Positions 24,432 through 37,170 of a stretch of DNA of 64,000 nucleotides are shown piece after piece. Location of the stretch: NCBI GenBank assembly GCA_003344405.1, contig NOWV01000180.1, positions 96,531 through 160,530 of the forward strand. The letters run 5' to 3'. The notes under the pieces were generated by a model. That model did no database searches, was not told the origin of the DNA, and worked only from the letters and a program-made list of their open reading frames with translations. The position numbers were made by a program, and so were the translations under genes. The stretch comes from Trichoplax sp. H2. Its lineage: Eukaryota; Placozoa; Uniplacotomia; Trichoplacea. Numbering within the stretch: position 1 is the first letter of the stretch; each line of letters opens with the position of its first letter.

Positions 24432-26442
24432 ATGTCCTCTTTAGCCGAGCTGCAAAGCAATTTATCTACCTATCAGGCACAATTACAACAGGTAAATAAT
24501 ATCCTTTCAGTGACAAGCCCTATCCCTAGTATACTAATTGATTGAAATCGATATGCAAAGTAAACTCTTGTATATCTATTGATGCGTATATTGGATATAT
24601 GTAGGTAGAAGCTGCCTTGAAAGCTGATGAAGGTAATGAAGAATTGATGAAACTTCAACACGACTTAAATGTGAGTACGATAGACAAGCTATTATAGTCA
24701 TCGAAATACGTAGAATATTGCCATGGTGTACCATCACAACCCAAAATAAAATTGCCATTTCTAAACTGATACCGATAGTTTATAATTAAAAATTAACCGA
24801 TGTATTAAACTGATCGTCTCAATCAATCTGCAATCAACGATCATCACATTCATTCAACATTTCTAGTAGTATGTTGATCATTGAATATCTTAAAATTTCT
24901 ACCTTGGACATGAATTGTAAAATCATATTACTCCATACATTACTATAAATGCAATAAATTAACTTAGACCTGCATGTTGTTTTAACTTTGACATGTTCAC
25001 TTTTAGGAAGTCATAAATTTAACAGTTGATTTGATTAAATTGAACACCAAAGGAGAGGTAAGTACTCATGTAGACAAGTATATTTGTAAATTTTGTAGGA
25101 TTGTATCATTCATTGAAATCCTCAAGTTCCAAATTTCCAATGAAAGGTCCCTATCACGGTAGCTAACTTTAATCACTTTCTATAGACAAAGGCTGATGCT
25201 GTTGTAGGGACATCGTGGAAAGTTGGCGATAAATGTCAGGCTGTCTGGAGTAATGACGGATTGTACGTAAATTAGCATGGTCTACGGTATCATTTTTAAT
25301 TATACGTATGCTACCATGAAAGATACTGTACGGTAGTAGCAAAGTTATTCCATACTCTGTTGCTGAATTTCATTATACTGTACATTTATGTAAAATGATA
25401 ACAATTCAAAGAATAATACGTATAAATGTACATATATATGGCAGATATTATGACGCAGATATCATTGAAATATCGGAAAATCAATCGACTTGCGTTGTTA
25501 CCTTTACTGAGTATGGAAACACTGAAACGGTTAAGGTAAGTCAGTACTAGCTCTATAATAGAAAATGGACTCGATACCATCTTTTGATGCGGATGATTGT
25601 ATACATACATTGACGCTTTGATTATTGAGCATAACAGTCCTACATTGATTCATTGTAGTTAAACTCGCTTAGACACGAATCAGAGGGCGTAAAAAGACCG
25701 ATATCTGACGTACTTAGTGAAACCAAACCTGAAAGCAGCAGGTACCATCGATTTACAAAAAGCAATGCTAAAATCTTATTAATCAGTACAGCGTAATTGA
25801 TCGTCTATAAGGAAAAACTTAAATGCTTTAACCAACCCAAATTTTTTGCCAGAGCTAAAAAAGAAAAATTTAAGGATTACAAGCGCAAGAAGGCTTTAAA
25901 AAAGCAACAAAAACTTAAGGTAAAACTATATTGAATATTCTATTTGTTAATGTAGACTTGGATGAAGGTAGCACTTGCAAACATTGCAGCAGTACTCGTA
26001 ATCGAACCACTTGTTATAGTTTACTCATTTCTGTATCCATATGTAAAAATATAGGACTTAGAAAAAGAGAGAGAGACAGAAAAGAGTAAATGGCAGCAAT
26101 TCAGTAATAAGGTAATTACATATATTGTATCCGTACAGTATATGCTTATGTTCTATAAGATTCAGTTGTGGCTCGGTCCTTTTTTAAAACTTGATTCATG
26201 GTTTAATAATCTTGCATATCAAAAACTTTTTGTAGGGCTCCAAAAAGGGTCTATTGAAGAGAAGTATTTTTGCATCCCCGGATAGTGTAACTGGGAAGGT
26301 ACGCTGATCTATAACTGAATATTTTCATCTTAATTTTCGCTATATTAAACACTGATGTAAAATTTAGGTCGGAGTTGGAACATGTGGTATTAGTGGCCAA
26401 CCAATGACTACATACAATGTCCCTCATATTTATAAGAAATAA
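24432..26442 (+). CDS. SMNDC1: Survival motor neuron domain-containing protein 1 (splicing factor SPF30), 10 exons, 229 aa
   Basis: Spliceosome assembly factor whose Tudor domain binds symmetric dimethyl-arginine on Sm proteins; nuclear. Exons: 24432-24491, 24605-24670, 25007-25057, 25186-25262, 25445-25535, 25659-25741, 25853-25919, 26055-26111, 26236-26298, 26368-26442 (230 codons with stop; human 238 aa). N-terminal Leu/Gln-rich helix (SLAELQSNLSTYQAQLQQVE) aligns with the family start. Tudor domain at about residues 70-117: WKVGDKCQAVW, then YYDADIIEI, VTFTEYGNTE. The lysine-rich linker KKEKFKDYKRKKALKKQQ and the conserved block RSIFASPDSVTGKVGVGTCG follow. Donor of exon 4 is GTACGT; the nearby GTAAAT would break the frame. 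AATAAA overlaps the stop codon (26438-26443). Convergent with eEF1D downstream. Confidence 0.95.
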
Positions 26443-27884
26443 ATATCTTTATTTCACATGCCTTTTTATATTTTTCTGTATTGGTATTCAATCCTTAACG
26501 ATTAACCACCAATGAAGACTGTATTGTCAATATTGTATTATATTAGCTACGAAATATTAGTTAAATGATATAATATTACTATGCCATACAATTATATCGT
26601 CTACTAAAGGTAGACGTGCATAATTTTCTATCCAAGTCGTTTCATTTCATGTAGATACGATGCCGCGATGAGGAATTTCTCAAGATCTATGCTATTTGTT
26701 AGCGAGACACAACTTACGGTACGTTGCACAGAAATGTGCTCAAAAATATATAATTATCATCGACAAGTCTCTTAGTACTGTATTTATTGTTCATCGGTGT
26801 GCAATTATCTTGTTGCGTGATGTAAATTTCGTGTAAACTATGGGTACAGTGGAAGTATACTTGCTTTCTTCGCGCAATCAATCAGAACTATAAATTATCC
26901 CTGTTAGAAATTTTTCACATTTGCAGATTTGTTAATAAAGTTATCTTAAGAAGGAAGTATAGCGTCCACTTTATCTCGAATATTATCGATAAGTCAATTA
27001 ATTAGACGATTGTAAAAATTTTAAAATCTGGCCTAGCTTGCGGCTTAACGCGAGATTCCACGGTCTACGAAAATGAAATACTATATTTTCATTAAATTAA
27101 ATTATTAACCATTTTGCGACAGAACATCTTATGCTACATGAGCTCATTTAATAAGATCATAGCAAGAGTTTGAATTGGACTATTATAGAAATTTGGGCAC
27201 TTACAAATACGATTGTGGTGATCAAGACGTTATATAAATCCCTAAACATCAGGGTAATTTAAATTTTGAATGTTAAATAATGTCGCTATAAAAACGAATA
27301 CCTTAAAGTAAGAAGCGACTTTGCCCTTACGATGGCTGCCGCTTTTCCGAGCCTTTATTAGAAAACAAATTTGACAATAAAATTAGAGTTATACGCCACA
27401 TCGACGCGTATTTCGCTTTTAATCCGGCGTTAATGAAAAGCTATCCATGTACGATTGGTTTAGCTAATAGTTGAATCTACTTTTTCTGATTGAAAGAATG
27501 CAGCCATTAATGAAGTTCAAAATAACAAGGTTACCTTAAACAGAAACTAAATATTCCTTGGACATAAAAAATGTCAAATGACATGCATTTCTTGATAGCG
27601 GTACTGAAGATTTACAAAAGGACCAGAAAATGTATCTCAACGTAAATATTAGGGTTAGGGTTGCGATTCTAAGAATAATCGATAATTACAATCTACGTTG
27701 ACATCAATTCACGATGTAGTAATCATTAAACATAGACAAGCGACAACCCATAATATTTAGCACTTTTTATTTCATATTGCTAATTTGATAAATGAACACA
27801 TTAGCATATCGAATATCGTCGTAGTAATAGAAGACGCGTCAAAACACAATAGTACGATCGTTAGAGCAAATTACAACAGCCCCA
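26443..27884. other. Intergenic between convergent SMNDC1 and EEF1D
   Basis: 3' flanks of two convergent genes. Contains a likely minus-strand AATAAA at 27766-27771 for EEF1D and a short TTAGGG-type tract at 27649-27662. No exon recognised. Confidence 0.6.
27649..27662. repeat. Short interstitial telomere-like repeat (TTAGGG)2
   Basis: TTAGGGTTAGGGTT, two and a third copies of the animal telomere unit, in intergenic DNA. Too short to be a telomere; may be chance or a repair scar. Confidence 0.5.
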
Positions 27885-30585
27885 TTACAGCTTGTTAAAT
27901 GCTGCGACATCAACACTTTGGACCTAAATCGTATGAGAGTAAGAATAATTCAGAATGATCATGAGAATAATTTCTGATTTACTGATGACAGGCCTTTACT
28001 GTATAATACATAATACAAGGAATATAAAGACAGCTAGAACTTTCATATCTATACAGTAGTAATCTATAAAGAAATGTATTGTAATTACCAAGTCTTCAAA
28101 TTCTACTATCTTTTCTTCCAAGAAGTCTGTGCCAACTTTATCATCTTCCACAACACAAGAGATTTGTAGCTTCTTTATACCGTAACCAACTGCTACTAAT
28201 TTCGCTATTTAAAAGGTGACAATAAAATAAATTGAAGTTATTACTAAATTATACGGTATCAATTAGTTAGCAATCTAGTAAAGTCTACCTGGTCCCCATA
28301 GAAGACCATCCGATTCAATTGTTCTTACTAGTCTTTCCATTTCAGCCATGTCTAATTTAATAATATCAATTTAATTTTTAAGATTTAATTTAAACACATA
28401 ACTACTGTACGCTGATAGTTATCACTAAGTAAATAAATGATAGGTGATGGTAATAATGCCATACCAGTTTCATCGTCCCACTTTCAAGATTGTAGCGTCA
28501 AGAAGAAATAGAACAGCTTTTTAGGCTTAATAATTTCGTTAAGTTACTATACAAAATACGTGCGTATAACGTAGTAGTCATACCGGTTTTACATCAAGGA
28601 TGATATTGGATTTTGCTATTACAGGATTTTCTAAAAACATAGATATGAAGAAAATGCTTAAATATCGTGAAAACTCGTACGTTTAAATCTTAATACATCT
28701 TATAAAATCAAGAACGATGTGAATCTTTTACAACAGCAGCATATAGCAAGAACATACTCTTAGCTTTGCGCTTCTCATATTCAGCTATTCTTTCTGCCTT
28801 TACATCTTCCGCTTCATCTGCCTATAATTCAAAAAATACAACTATGTCACTAAATAATGTAATGCCGACAATGATAGCATTTAGTTATCATTTACATCAT
28901 CGTCACTGCCGAAAAGATCGAAGTCGTCGTCATCTTCAGCGTCTTCTTTGTCCTCTTCCTGATATTGGTCATCGATGGAATGAAAGCGATAGCAATAAAA
29001 TAGGATTAACAGTTATGCGGATATGTCGGAAAATAAGTCACTAAAAGGGTTAGATTGCAGTTCTTATCTTCGATATTAAAGCTATTTGCCTAAACTTGAT
29101 ACCTTGCTATTAACCTGCGTTGCCGTTGCATCTTTCTTATCATCTAATTCAAGTGTCTTAATTCTTGCTTCAAGCTTTGCAACTGCTTTCTCCAAACTAG
29201 TTGTCGCTAAAAACAAGAACGATCGTTATGTAATCATGTCTATCTATGCCACTTTATATTATTATTTGTCGTACAATGTGGGTTTATCCATAATTAAATT
29301 TTGCAAGATAGATAAACTACGAGTACATGCAATTACAGTATATAATACAAAAGCTGTACAATACAGCTAGACTCTGGTAAAATACTTATTTATGCGATAA
29401 GATATAGCGTACACTAGTAGAACAAACATCAATACAATATGCGCACCATCATACTGAAAGTTACCTTTCCTTAAATTTTGGTTTTCCAACTCTAGAGAAT
29501 TTACACGTTCAATCAATTTGGATGTCATCTATAAGTGTATTCAAAGTACGGTATAATGCGTAAGATTGGTACAAAAATAGCAACAACCTATTAAGATTGA
29601 TTATTTTCTATCTTTAATTTATTAATTAAACCATATAATCATCTACAGTATATTTAACGTTGAACAAACTGTAGTAAAGAGTAAGCATGTAAAGTGTGTA
29701 CTGTACACTAGTAATTATACAGTACTGTATACTGTATATAAGCAAGCGTATGATCAACCGACAATCGATCCGATCTTAGCCGTTGCAATAGGTATTCTTC
29801 ATATTTAAACTGTTACGATTGCAACAGCGATAAATAATTGGAATATAAATACATGTCAAGAATGGTCGGTTATGATGGTACAGAAAAATAGATTCTACAG
29901 GTGTTGTACCATCAACCAATCCTATGGTAAATTATAAGTTATAATTATTAACGCCAACGTACGCGTATCTCTGTGATATATGCATGGATTGGCATCCCAT
30001 TCATACGCGTAATTATACTGTAGACTCTACAATTCAATTTGTAGATTCATACACTGATAATTAATCTATACGTCAAAACATCAGTATAGACGTACACATA
30101 AATTACTTCTAGTTCCGTCAATGTACTCATAATCGCTACACTATCATTGAAACATGGATAGCTTACGAAGTTATTCATAAGTAATACTATCATTCCAATC
30201 ACAGTATCTCTATGCTCTCTATACCTCTTCTTCTTCTGATATGATTTCTTCTGCTGAAATTTGGCGGCCCTGGAGTAGGTATGAAAATGGAATAGTATTA
30301 CAGTGTGCATAATTTAAAATGATTGATCTAGATCATCACTGTTCACCCTATCTAGACCGAGATTATTACACTAGTCATGTATTTCGACGAAAGATCATTT
30401 CCTGTACAGTACTATCATTCTATCTGTGACTTGATCAAAATTAGTAGACCTTGCATAAGCGTCCATCATACCTTTACAACCAAGCCCGAGTGTCGATGAG
30501 CGATACTGATTTGATATTTTGACTCGGCTTCTTCGTATCTGAATTTATCAAGCCAGACAGTCTCGTGGATAAGAGCAGCAGTCAT
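27885..30585 (-). CDS. EEF1D: Translation elongation factor eEF1B delta (EEF1D), 11 exons, 240 aa
   Basis: Guanine nucleotide exchange factor that reloads eEF1A with GTP; cytoplasmic eEF1B complex. Exons, high to low: 30585-30472, 30269-30225, 29528-29465, 29206-29115, 28958-28896, 28821-28758, 28630-28584, 28480-28465, 28351-28289, 28204-28089, 27923-27885 (241 codons with stop). N-terminus [17 protein letters not shown] matches the delta form, not beta. Leucine-zipper block ([16 protein letters not shown], then [13 protein letters not shown]) is delta-specific. Acidic linker ends in FDLFGSDDD. The C-terminal exchange domain contains [34 protein letters not shown] and [12 protein letters not shown]. 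Exon 8 is a 16-nt microexon coding WDDET plus one base; skipping it would shift the frame and remove a core exchange-domain segment. The second exon ([15 protein letters not shown]) is lineage-specific, and its acceptor is the least certain call. Head-to-head with CPT2, 777 bp apart. Confidence 0.94.
28465..28480 (-). other. 16-nt microexon of EEF1D
   Basis: Minus-strand AG|TGGGACGATGAAACTG|GT. It completes the invariant WDDETD motif and keeps the frame between phases 0 and 1. Flanking introns are about 100 bp each. Confidence 0.9.
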
Positions 30586-31362
30586 CAAATGTTCGCTAAG
30601 TGTCACTTAGATCGAAGTAGAAAAATAGGAAGCAATAAATTATGCAGGGAATGGTTGAGGACTTGCCAAGTGCACAGGCCAAGGTGACGAAGAAATTGGT
30701 TACCACACCGCGTTCACGTTCTATGGCTACAGTGTACAGTATAGTACAGTACTGTATATGTACTGTACACTGTACAGTATAGTACTGTACTGTATGCACT
30801 AGCAGTATACTGTATGGAACATGGATTAGCAGCACTATTTTTTGACCTAACAGCGTGCCGTTGATAGCCTATAATTACCGTGCAAAAAGTAAAAGCACGT
30901 GTACACAGCGGGCTACGGAACGAAGGACAGACTTGATTCGCCTCAAGCTGATACAGTCTACAATTCTCAGTACTGTACAAACTGTAAACGAATCGCTACC
31001 TGTACAGTGTACAGGTCTGTAGCAAAAATAATGTCGCTCTTAAAAGAACCACTTAAGTAATGTCTTTACTAACAAATCAAGTCTCATTGGGTGACATTAT
31101 TTTTGGTATAGACTAGAATACTACAGTACCCACTATACAGTGTATAGTGGACGGTGCAACAGTGGCTGTGGTAATGATTCGACCCTCCGTACCGTACAAT
31201 GTACTGCACATGGTTGAACTTGACGACTGCAGTGTGTACTGTACGGTTAACGCTGCGATAGGTCGTGCACTTTGAACCCATCCATCGATCACTACAAGGT
31301 GTAAGTAATTCCACTATCCACTACCCTATCATTCAGCCTTTTTCATCCGTCGTTTGGTCAGA
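30586..31362. promoter_or_regulatory. Shared divergent promoter region EEF1D/CPT2 with GTAC palindromes
   Basis: The 777 bp between two start codons pointing away from each other. About 30725-30815 is almost solid overlapping GTACTGTAC/ACAGTGTACA units. A perfect palindrome with 9-bp arms lies at 30998-31016 (ACCTGTACA-G-TGTACAGGT). A second inverted repeat with 10-bp arms lies near 31131-31151 (CCACTATACA-G-TGTATAGTGG). No TATA box is obvious. Promoter role is inferred from position. Confidence 0.55.
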
Positions 31363-34300
31363 ATGGCTTATTCGTCGATTCAATTAGCTAATAGTAAATT
31401 ATCACCCCGAATTCTTCGTTATGGAAGTTATGCTAAGGTAAAGTAATACAGTATTATTGTGTCAGAACTGGTTTACCTTTCTTGTTTATTTACACTTGCA
31501 GTCCAGTGGATGAATTACATTTGAATAGATCGAATTGATTGATAAATCATATCATTGCAGTATTGCACACGGTTGGTCTCCACGATAGATCATCGCCTTT
31601 GTCAATGATCAGTCAGTAGTTGATTATTTTTACTATACTCAAGTGGTAGATCTATCCAACTGGTGGAATGGCTATGAAAAGAGCGCGCTAGATTAAAGTT
31701 GATTTCAATCGATCATCAGCAGTTAATAACGTTAGTGGTTGTTATCTAATCTTGACATGTCGTTATAACAATGGATATCGTAGCTACTATTGAGGCCGCG
31801 ATTACCTTAATCCCTTTATCAACCATGACCCTTTTCAATCTTAGCCTATAATTTCACAATGCTATTTCCGTTAATGTAGACATTCTTAGTTCGATATTCA
31901 CTTAAAATCAGGCTATTACCTTTAAAATATTCTGAATGATTAATGATGATAACATACCAACGTGCGAATATGTTGATCGCATACAATCTCAATGGATATT
32001 ACTCTCATACTTGCAAGTGCTGTAGTACAAGTAGCTGAGTAAATAGAAAACAAATCCACTACTAGTAACACATAATATTCCTGTATTGAGTAATATCCTA
32101 CGCTTAATAAAGTATTAAAATGCTAAAGCCCAAACGTACTGTAAAAATTGATGATCAAGCAGTTAACGCGCGCTACAGAGACGATACAGTGGACTTTAGT
32201 TCCTATTGTATACCTCCACGTTGATGGATCAAAGGTATATGATTAAAATCCAATACCCAATTATCGAATGATAATAACATGCAATATACAAACGAATCAA
32301 GGTATAGATCCCTACTGATCATCAATAATAACGTAATAAAACTAGAGATAATTGATTGTATAAATCATTAATCACTTCATGATTATTTAATTAAGTTAAA
32401 TCAACTAAAGTAATATTCTCACAATGACCTTCTACCGATACCTGCAATATCGTTTTTTAAACAGAACTGTATGTTATGAATGTGAACATAGAGTATTGGT
32501 ACGTCAATAACCATGCTGTACTGTACTCTACTCTACACGATGTCGTCATAGTAATCACCAATGTATTTACTGCTGGTTAAAGCTAAAGTTAGCCGCGGTA
32601 GTCACTAAATTGCTGTAAATATCTTAATTTCAATATCACAACCTAAACTACAATAAGATTAAATTTAAGGTAAAAATAGCTCAGGTAGCAAATTTAACTC
32701 ATAATGTTAACCTTTTAAGCCTTCAAGATTGTAACAGATTTATCATTTATTGTACATAGGAGTCCGCGGCACTCATTATTTCACCCAAGTTGCGAAAATC
32801 CTACGCAAGGTATAGTACAGTATTCCTCTATACATACATGTATATATACTGGACCCGTTTAAACTCATGTATAATTTAATTGTATCAATATAGAAACCAA
32901 TACTCACTCTATGTATAAATGTTATTCGTTTATTTAACTAGATATGCTAGTCAAGAGATTTATTACCATTAAAATTATAATTTATAATAATAGCAACAAC
33001 AGAAATTTTCGTTGAGACATCTTTCTTGTATTGCTACTATTATTATTGTTTTATTAGTAAAATGAACGGTCAATTTTGACAACATCAATGCCTCGTATTC
33101 TACCCATAGAGTTATAATTTATTAACGTATGATATTAATGACTAATTATCGGTGCCGTAGATTAGAAGTAATGCAGTCAATCTAGATCCCTGGTCGTTAT
33201 TAGCTATGATTTTTCATTAAAGTTACGCAAAGTTAATGTATTGATAGCTTTTTCTAAAAGTCAAGAATTGATATTTTCGTAAAATTATCTAGTGCCGCCA
33301 TTGATAAGGAACTTGACGATGGTTACCTTCATCATAGCGTCGTTCCAACTATGCACTATCAACCAAGTCTGCCGAGATTACCAATCCCATCATTAGAAAA
33401 GACTTGCATGAGGTATTTAAACGGTGTTCAACCATTGCTCTCCGCAAAAGAGTTCGAACAAACAAGTAGAATAGTTAAAGACTTTGAAGAAAATGAGGGC
33501 AAAGGTAAAACATGCGTTAGAACGAAAATAGCTGATATAAAATAGATTAGCAAATTATATTTACAACACAGTATTTCTAGTTGTAAGTTAACTCGTAATG
33601 TAATACATTTATTCCAGCCTTACACAAAGAATTGGTTGAAAATGATAAAAAAAACAAGCACACCAGCTATATTGCAAGTAAATAATAGCTTAAAAACTTA
33701 TATCATTTATATGATATCATCATTTAAATAATGTGAGAATCATTTACCTTTTATAACAGAGCCGTGGATGGATATGTATTTGTCGGATCGAACAGCTATT
33801 CCTATCAATTATAATCCGGGTCTAATATTTTTGAATAAAAATCCACAAATTACAGACCAGGTAAAAATTTTTATTGATCTTACCTTCTGTTGGTTTCGAG
33901 ATGTCTGTTAATATAAATTTTATAGACCTGTACGTATTTCTTTGGCTTACGCAAAATGTAGCACGGACACAGTGACTAAGAATGCTGTTATTTATAAATA
34001 AATATATAGATTTATTTGTAAAAACTTATAATTATTTTTCTTGTATGTTGCAATCAGGCACTACGAGCCACTGGAATAATTTACTCTAGCCTCAGATTTA
34101 TGCGATCATTGGAAACTAATAAATTGACCCCTGACATCTTTCACCTTAACCCAAAGAATAGTGATACCAAATGGTTTCATAATTTAGTGAGGTCTGATGA
34201 ATGCTAATGATGCTTTATTTGATAGCTCCTAGTAATTGATATAGTATTACTTCGACATTCTAATATTTACATTTTATGTTAAACGATAACTTACTATGTA

Positions 34301-36275
34301 ACATAGATTTAAAATCGAATAAAATATTCCATATTAAATACGAAACCTTTGTCTATGATTATATATATTTTATATCACCTAATTTGTACATGTACCATTT
34401 TTTTTACGTTGGGCATTATTGTAGACTTACTCCTAGCAACTATTCTTGGTATGCTGCCTATTTAGCTAATGCCTATCCGCTGGATATGAGTCAGTATAAG
34501 AACTTGTTTAAATCAACGCGTATTCCTAAGCTTAACATGGACTATAATCAAGCATTTCCTGATTCTAATCATATACTGGTGATGAAAAATGGTCGTTTTT
34601 ATACGTTTAATGTTATTGATCCTATTGATGGTATGTATACAGGTTGCATAACTTAGCAATATTGCATAAATGTGCTCGTCGTTTACTGCATTCTATAACG
34701 AGAACTGCTATTTTAACGGTTCTAAGGTTCTCCGCTACCTCCCGCATATATTTACGCACAACTACGTAATATTGCCGAGAGCGAGTCTTCACCTCCTGAG
34801 TTTCCTATTAATTTCTTAACAACCGAAAATCGCGATACCTGGGCTAATCTTAGAGAAGAATTAGAAGCTGATGAATTAAATGCCGAATCTTTAAAAGCAA
34901 TTGACAGTGCCATATTGGCACTGTGTTTAGATGATGTTGGACATGATGACCCTGCTAAAGCTATGTTACAAGTATTACACGGAAACGGATATAATAGGTA
35001 TAGAACTACAATTATATATTATATTATAGACTTTTAAATATTTTTACACGATGATATATGTCCAAAACTGACATGTTTTCTTTAACTTAGATGGTTTGAT
35101 AAATCGTTTCAAATAATAGTCAATAAGAAAGGTGAGGGTGCGATGAATTTTGAACATGCTTGGGGTGATGGAGTGGCAGTAATGCGTTATGTAATAGACA
35201 TGATCGATGACAGTAGTAAGAATTTAATTACTAAAGGTAAGAATTTCGGTACTGTTATAAGATCTCCGTAAATGGAGTGCTCACAATAAAAGTCTATAGG
35301 AATCGCATAATCTCTTTATATTGTTTAGAATCCGTCTCGAGCAATGTTGATATTGAAAGTCAGACCAAGGAGCTACAATTTAACTTGAGCGAAAATTTAA
35401 AATCTAGTATAAATGTAGCCAAGGAAAATTTTGTCGCTCTCAGTAATACACTAGAATCTCAAGTCGTACAATATGAAAAAATGAATAAGAATTACATAAA
35501 AGAAAAAAGATTGAGTCCGGATTCAGTTATGCAGCTTGCATTACAGGCATGCCACTCTTGAATTAAAAATTTTTTAATTTATATACTTTACAATTGTTCT
35601 TTATTGAATGAAAATAAATTATTTATTCAATCAGCTCGCCTACTATAGAATGACAGGTCAAATTCCAACTGTTTATGAATCATGCAGTACTGCTGCTTTC
35701 AAGCACGGTCGAACTGAATGCCTAAGGTCTGTATCGATGTTAACAAAAGCATGCTGTGAAGCTTTTGGTAGGAATAATCCAGCTACTGCATCCGAGATAA
35801 GAGAGCTTATGGGAAAGTGTTCCGATTATCATGGAAAACTGACAAGAGAAGCATCTATGGGCAAGTCTATATTTACGTTATTGCTGTAGCCAAATATGAA
35901 TATATTTTCTTTTGAACGATATTTTCTTGTTTTATAGGTCAAGGATTTGATCGCCATCTGTTTGCATTAAGAGTTTTAGCCGCATCAAGCTTAAATAAAT
36001 TGCCCGATATCTTCTTGGATCCTACTTTTAGCAAGGCTTCACACTTTACCTTATCAACGAGCACTTTAGGAACTGAGTACATTACCAACGGTGGTTTCGG
36101 CCCTGTAGTTAAAGATGGTCTTGGGCTGCCCTATATGGTCCTTAATGACTTTGTTGGGGTGACAATAACTAGCTATGAACCAAAAGGACGTGCTCAAGCT
36201 TTCGCAGATAGTGTCAAAAGAAGTTTAGATGACATTTACGATGTTCTAAATGGTAAAAATTTCAAGTCTAAATGA
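31363..36275 (+). CDS. CPT2: Carnitine O-palmitoyltransferase 2, mitochondrial, 12 exons, 678 aa
   Basis: Inner-mitochondrial-membrane enzyme that converts imported acylcarnitine back to acyl-CoA for beta-oxidation. Exons: 31363-31437, 32760-32809, 33293-33504, 33618-33677, 33760-33860, 34058-34191, 34425-34630, 34727-34997, 35091-35236, 35329-35546, 35635-35860, 35938-36275 (679 codons with stop; human 658 aa). N-terminal 20-45 residues are basic and Ser-rich with few acids, fitting a mitochondrial presequence. Family blocks: VVPTMHYQPSLPRLPIP, KNKHTSYIA, NAYPLDMSQY, TTENRDTW, then FEHAWGDGVAVMR with catalytic His392, YESCSTAAFKHGRTE, the STSTLG motif and GGFGPVVKDGLG. These blocks match CPT2 rather than CPT1 (no membrane segments). 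Introns 10 (35547-35634) and 11 (35861-35937) start with GC instead of GT; both are forced by frame and alignment. Intron 1 is 1.3 kb. Confidence 0.95.
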
Positions 36276-37170
36276 ATGTAACAATTCATAGAGCTAAAGT
36301 GCTAATATTACTGAAGACTTTCTTTCTCTATAAACAAGTAATTAGTTTATGTTAAGATACGTAAGTTATTGATATTTTGGATACAGTACAGTGCAGCTAT
36401 GATAAAATTGCATAAATGTCATCAATATTTAGCGTACATATTTTTTATCGGTTGAAAATTATTAGACGGTTTAACGTTAAATCTACACCAAACTGTGTTA
36501 ATGTACTTAAATGTACGGGCATACATTCGTGCAATTTCATTCTTTTCACGAATATTTGTACTGTAATGGCTTAATCTGTTCGTGATTGGGCTCGATTCTC
36601 TTCGATTGCGAATGTGGTTATAATATTGCGATATTAGTAAGGAATATTAGTAAAGCAAATTGATTAAAGAGATTCCTCTGATTCGACTATTGTGCTCACT
36701 CATATTAATTGTAAGACAGAAAATGGAACAATAAATGTGCGAGTTGCGAGTAAGTTGATTTATTCCTTAATGGTCACACCATGGCATAGTACAAAGAATT
36801 CCCTTTATCATAATTATTACCACCCTTAGTTCCAGCATACGAATATAAATAAATACTGGTTAAGACCGGAAATTTTATTTCTTAAATAGTATTTCGATAG
36901 TATCTACTATTGTTCTGTATGCGTATAGACTCTCAGATCATCTATAGTGCTAAAAAAATCGTTGGTATATGATTATATATCTGCATACCTAGCTATCCCT
37001 ATGGTCCAACTCGAAGTATAATCTGATACGTAGAATATAGTGTATTCTTATATTGCAAAGAGGTACAGTGCATCTAAAATAGCTTACTTGTGATTACATA
37101 AGGAGTTTCATTCTTACCTTGTTATTGATATTTAAAAGTTAGGAGAGCACTTATAATAAAGAGTTTGTTG
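36276..37170. other. Intergenic between convergent CPT2 and EGF/Ig gene
   Basis: About 0.9 kb AT-rich DNA. I looked for a transmembrane or kinase exon continuing the minus-strand EGF/Ig/FN3 gene and saw none. Confidence 0.55.
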
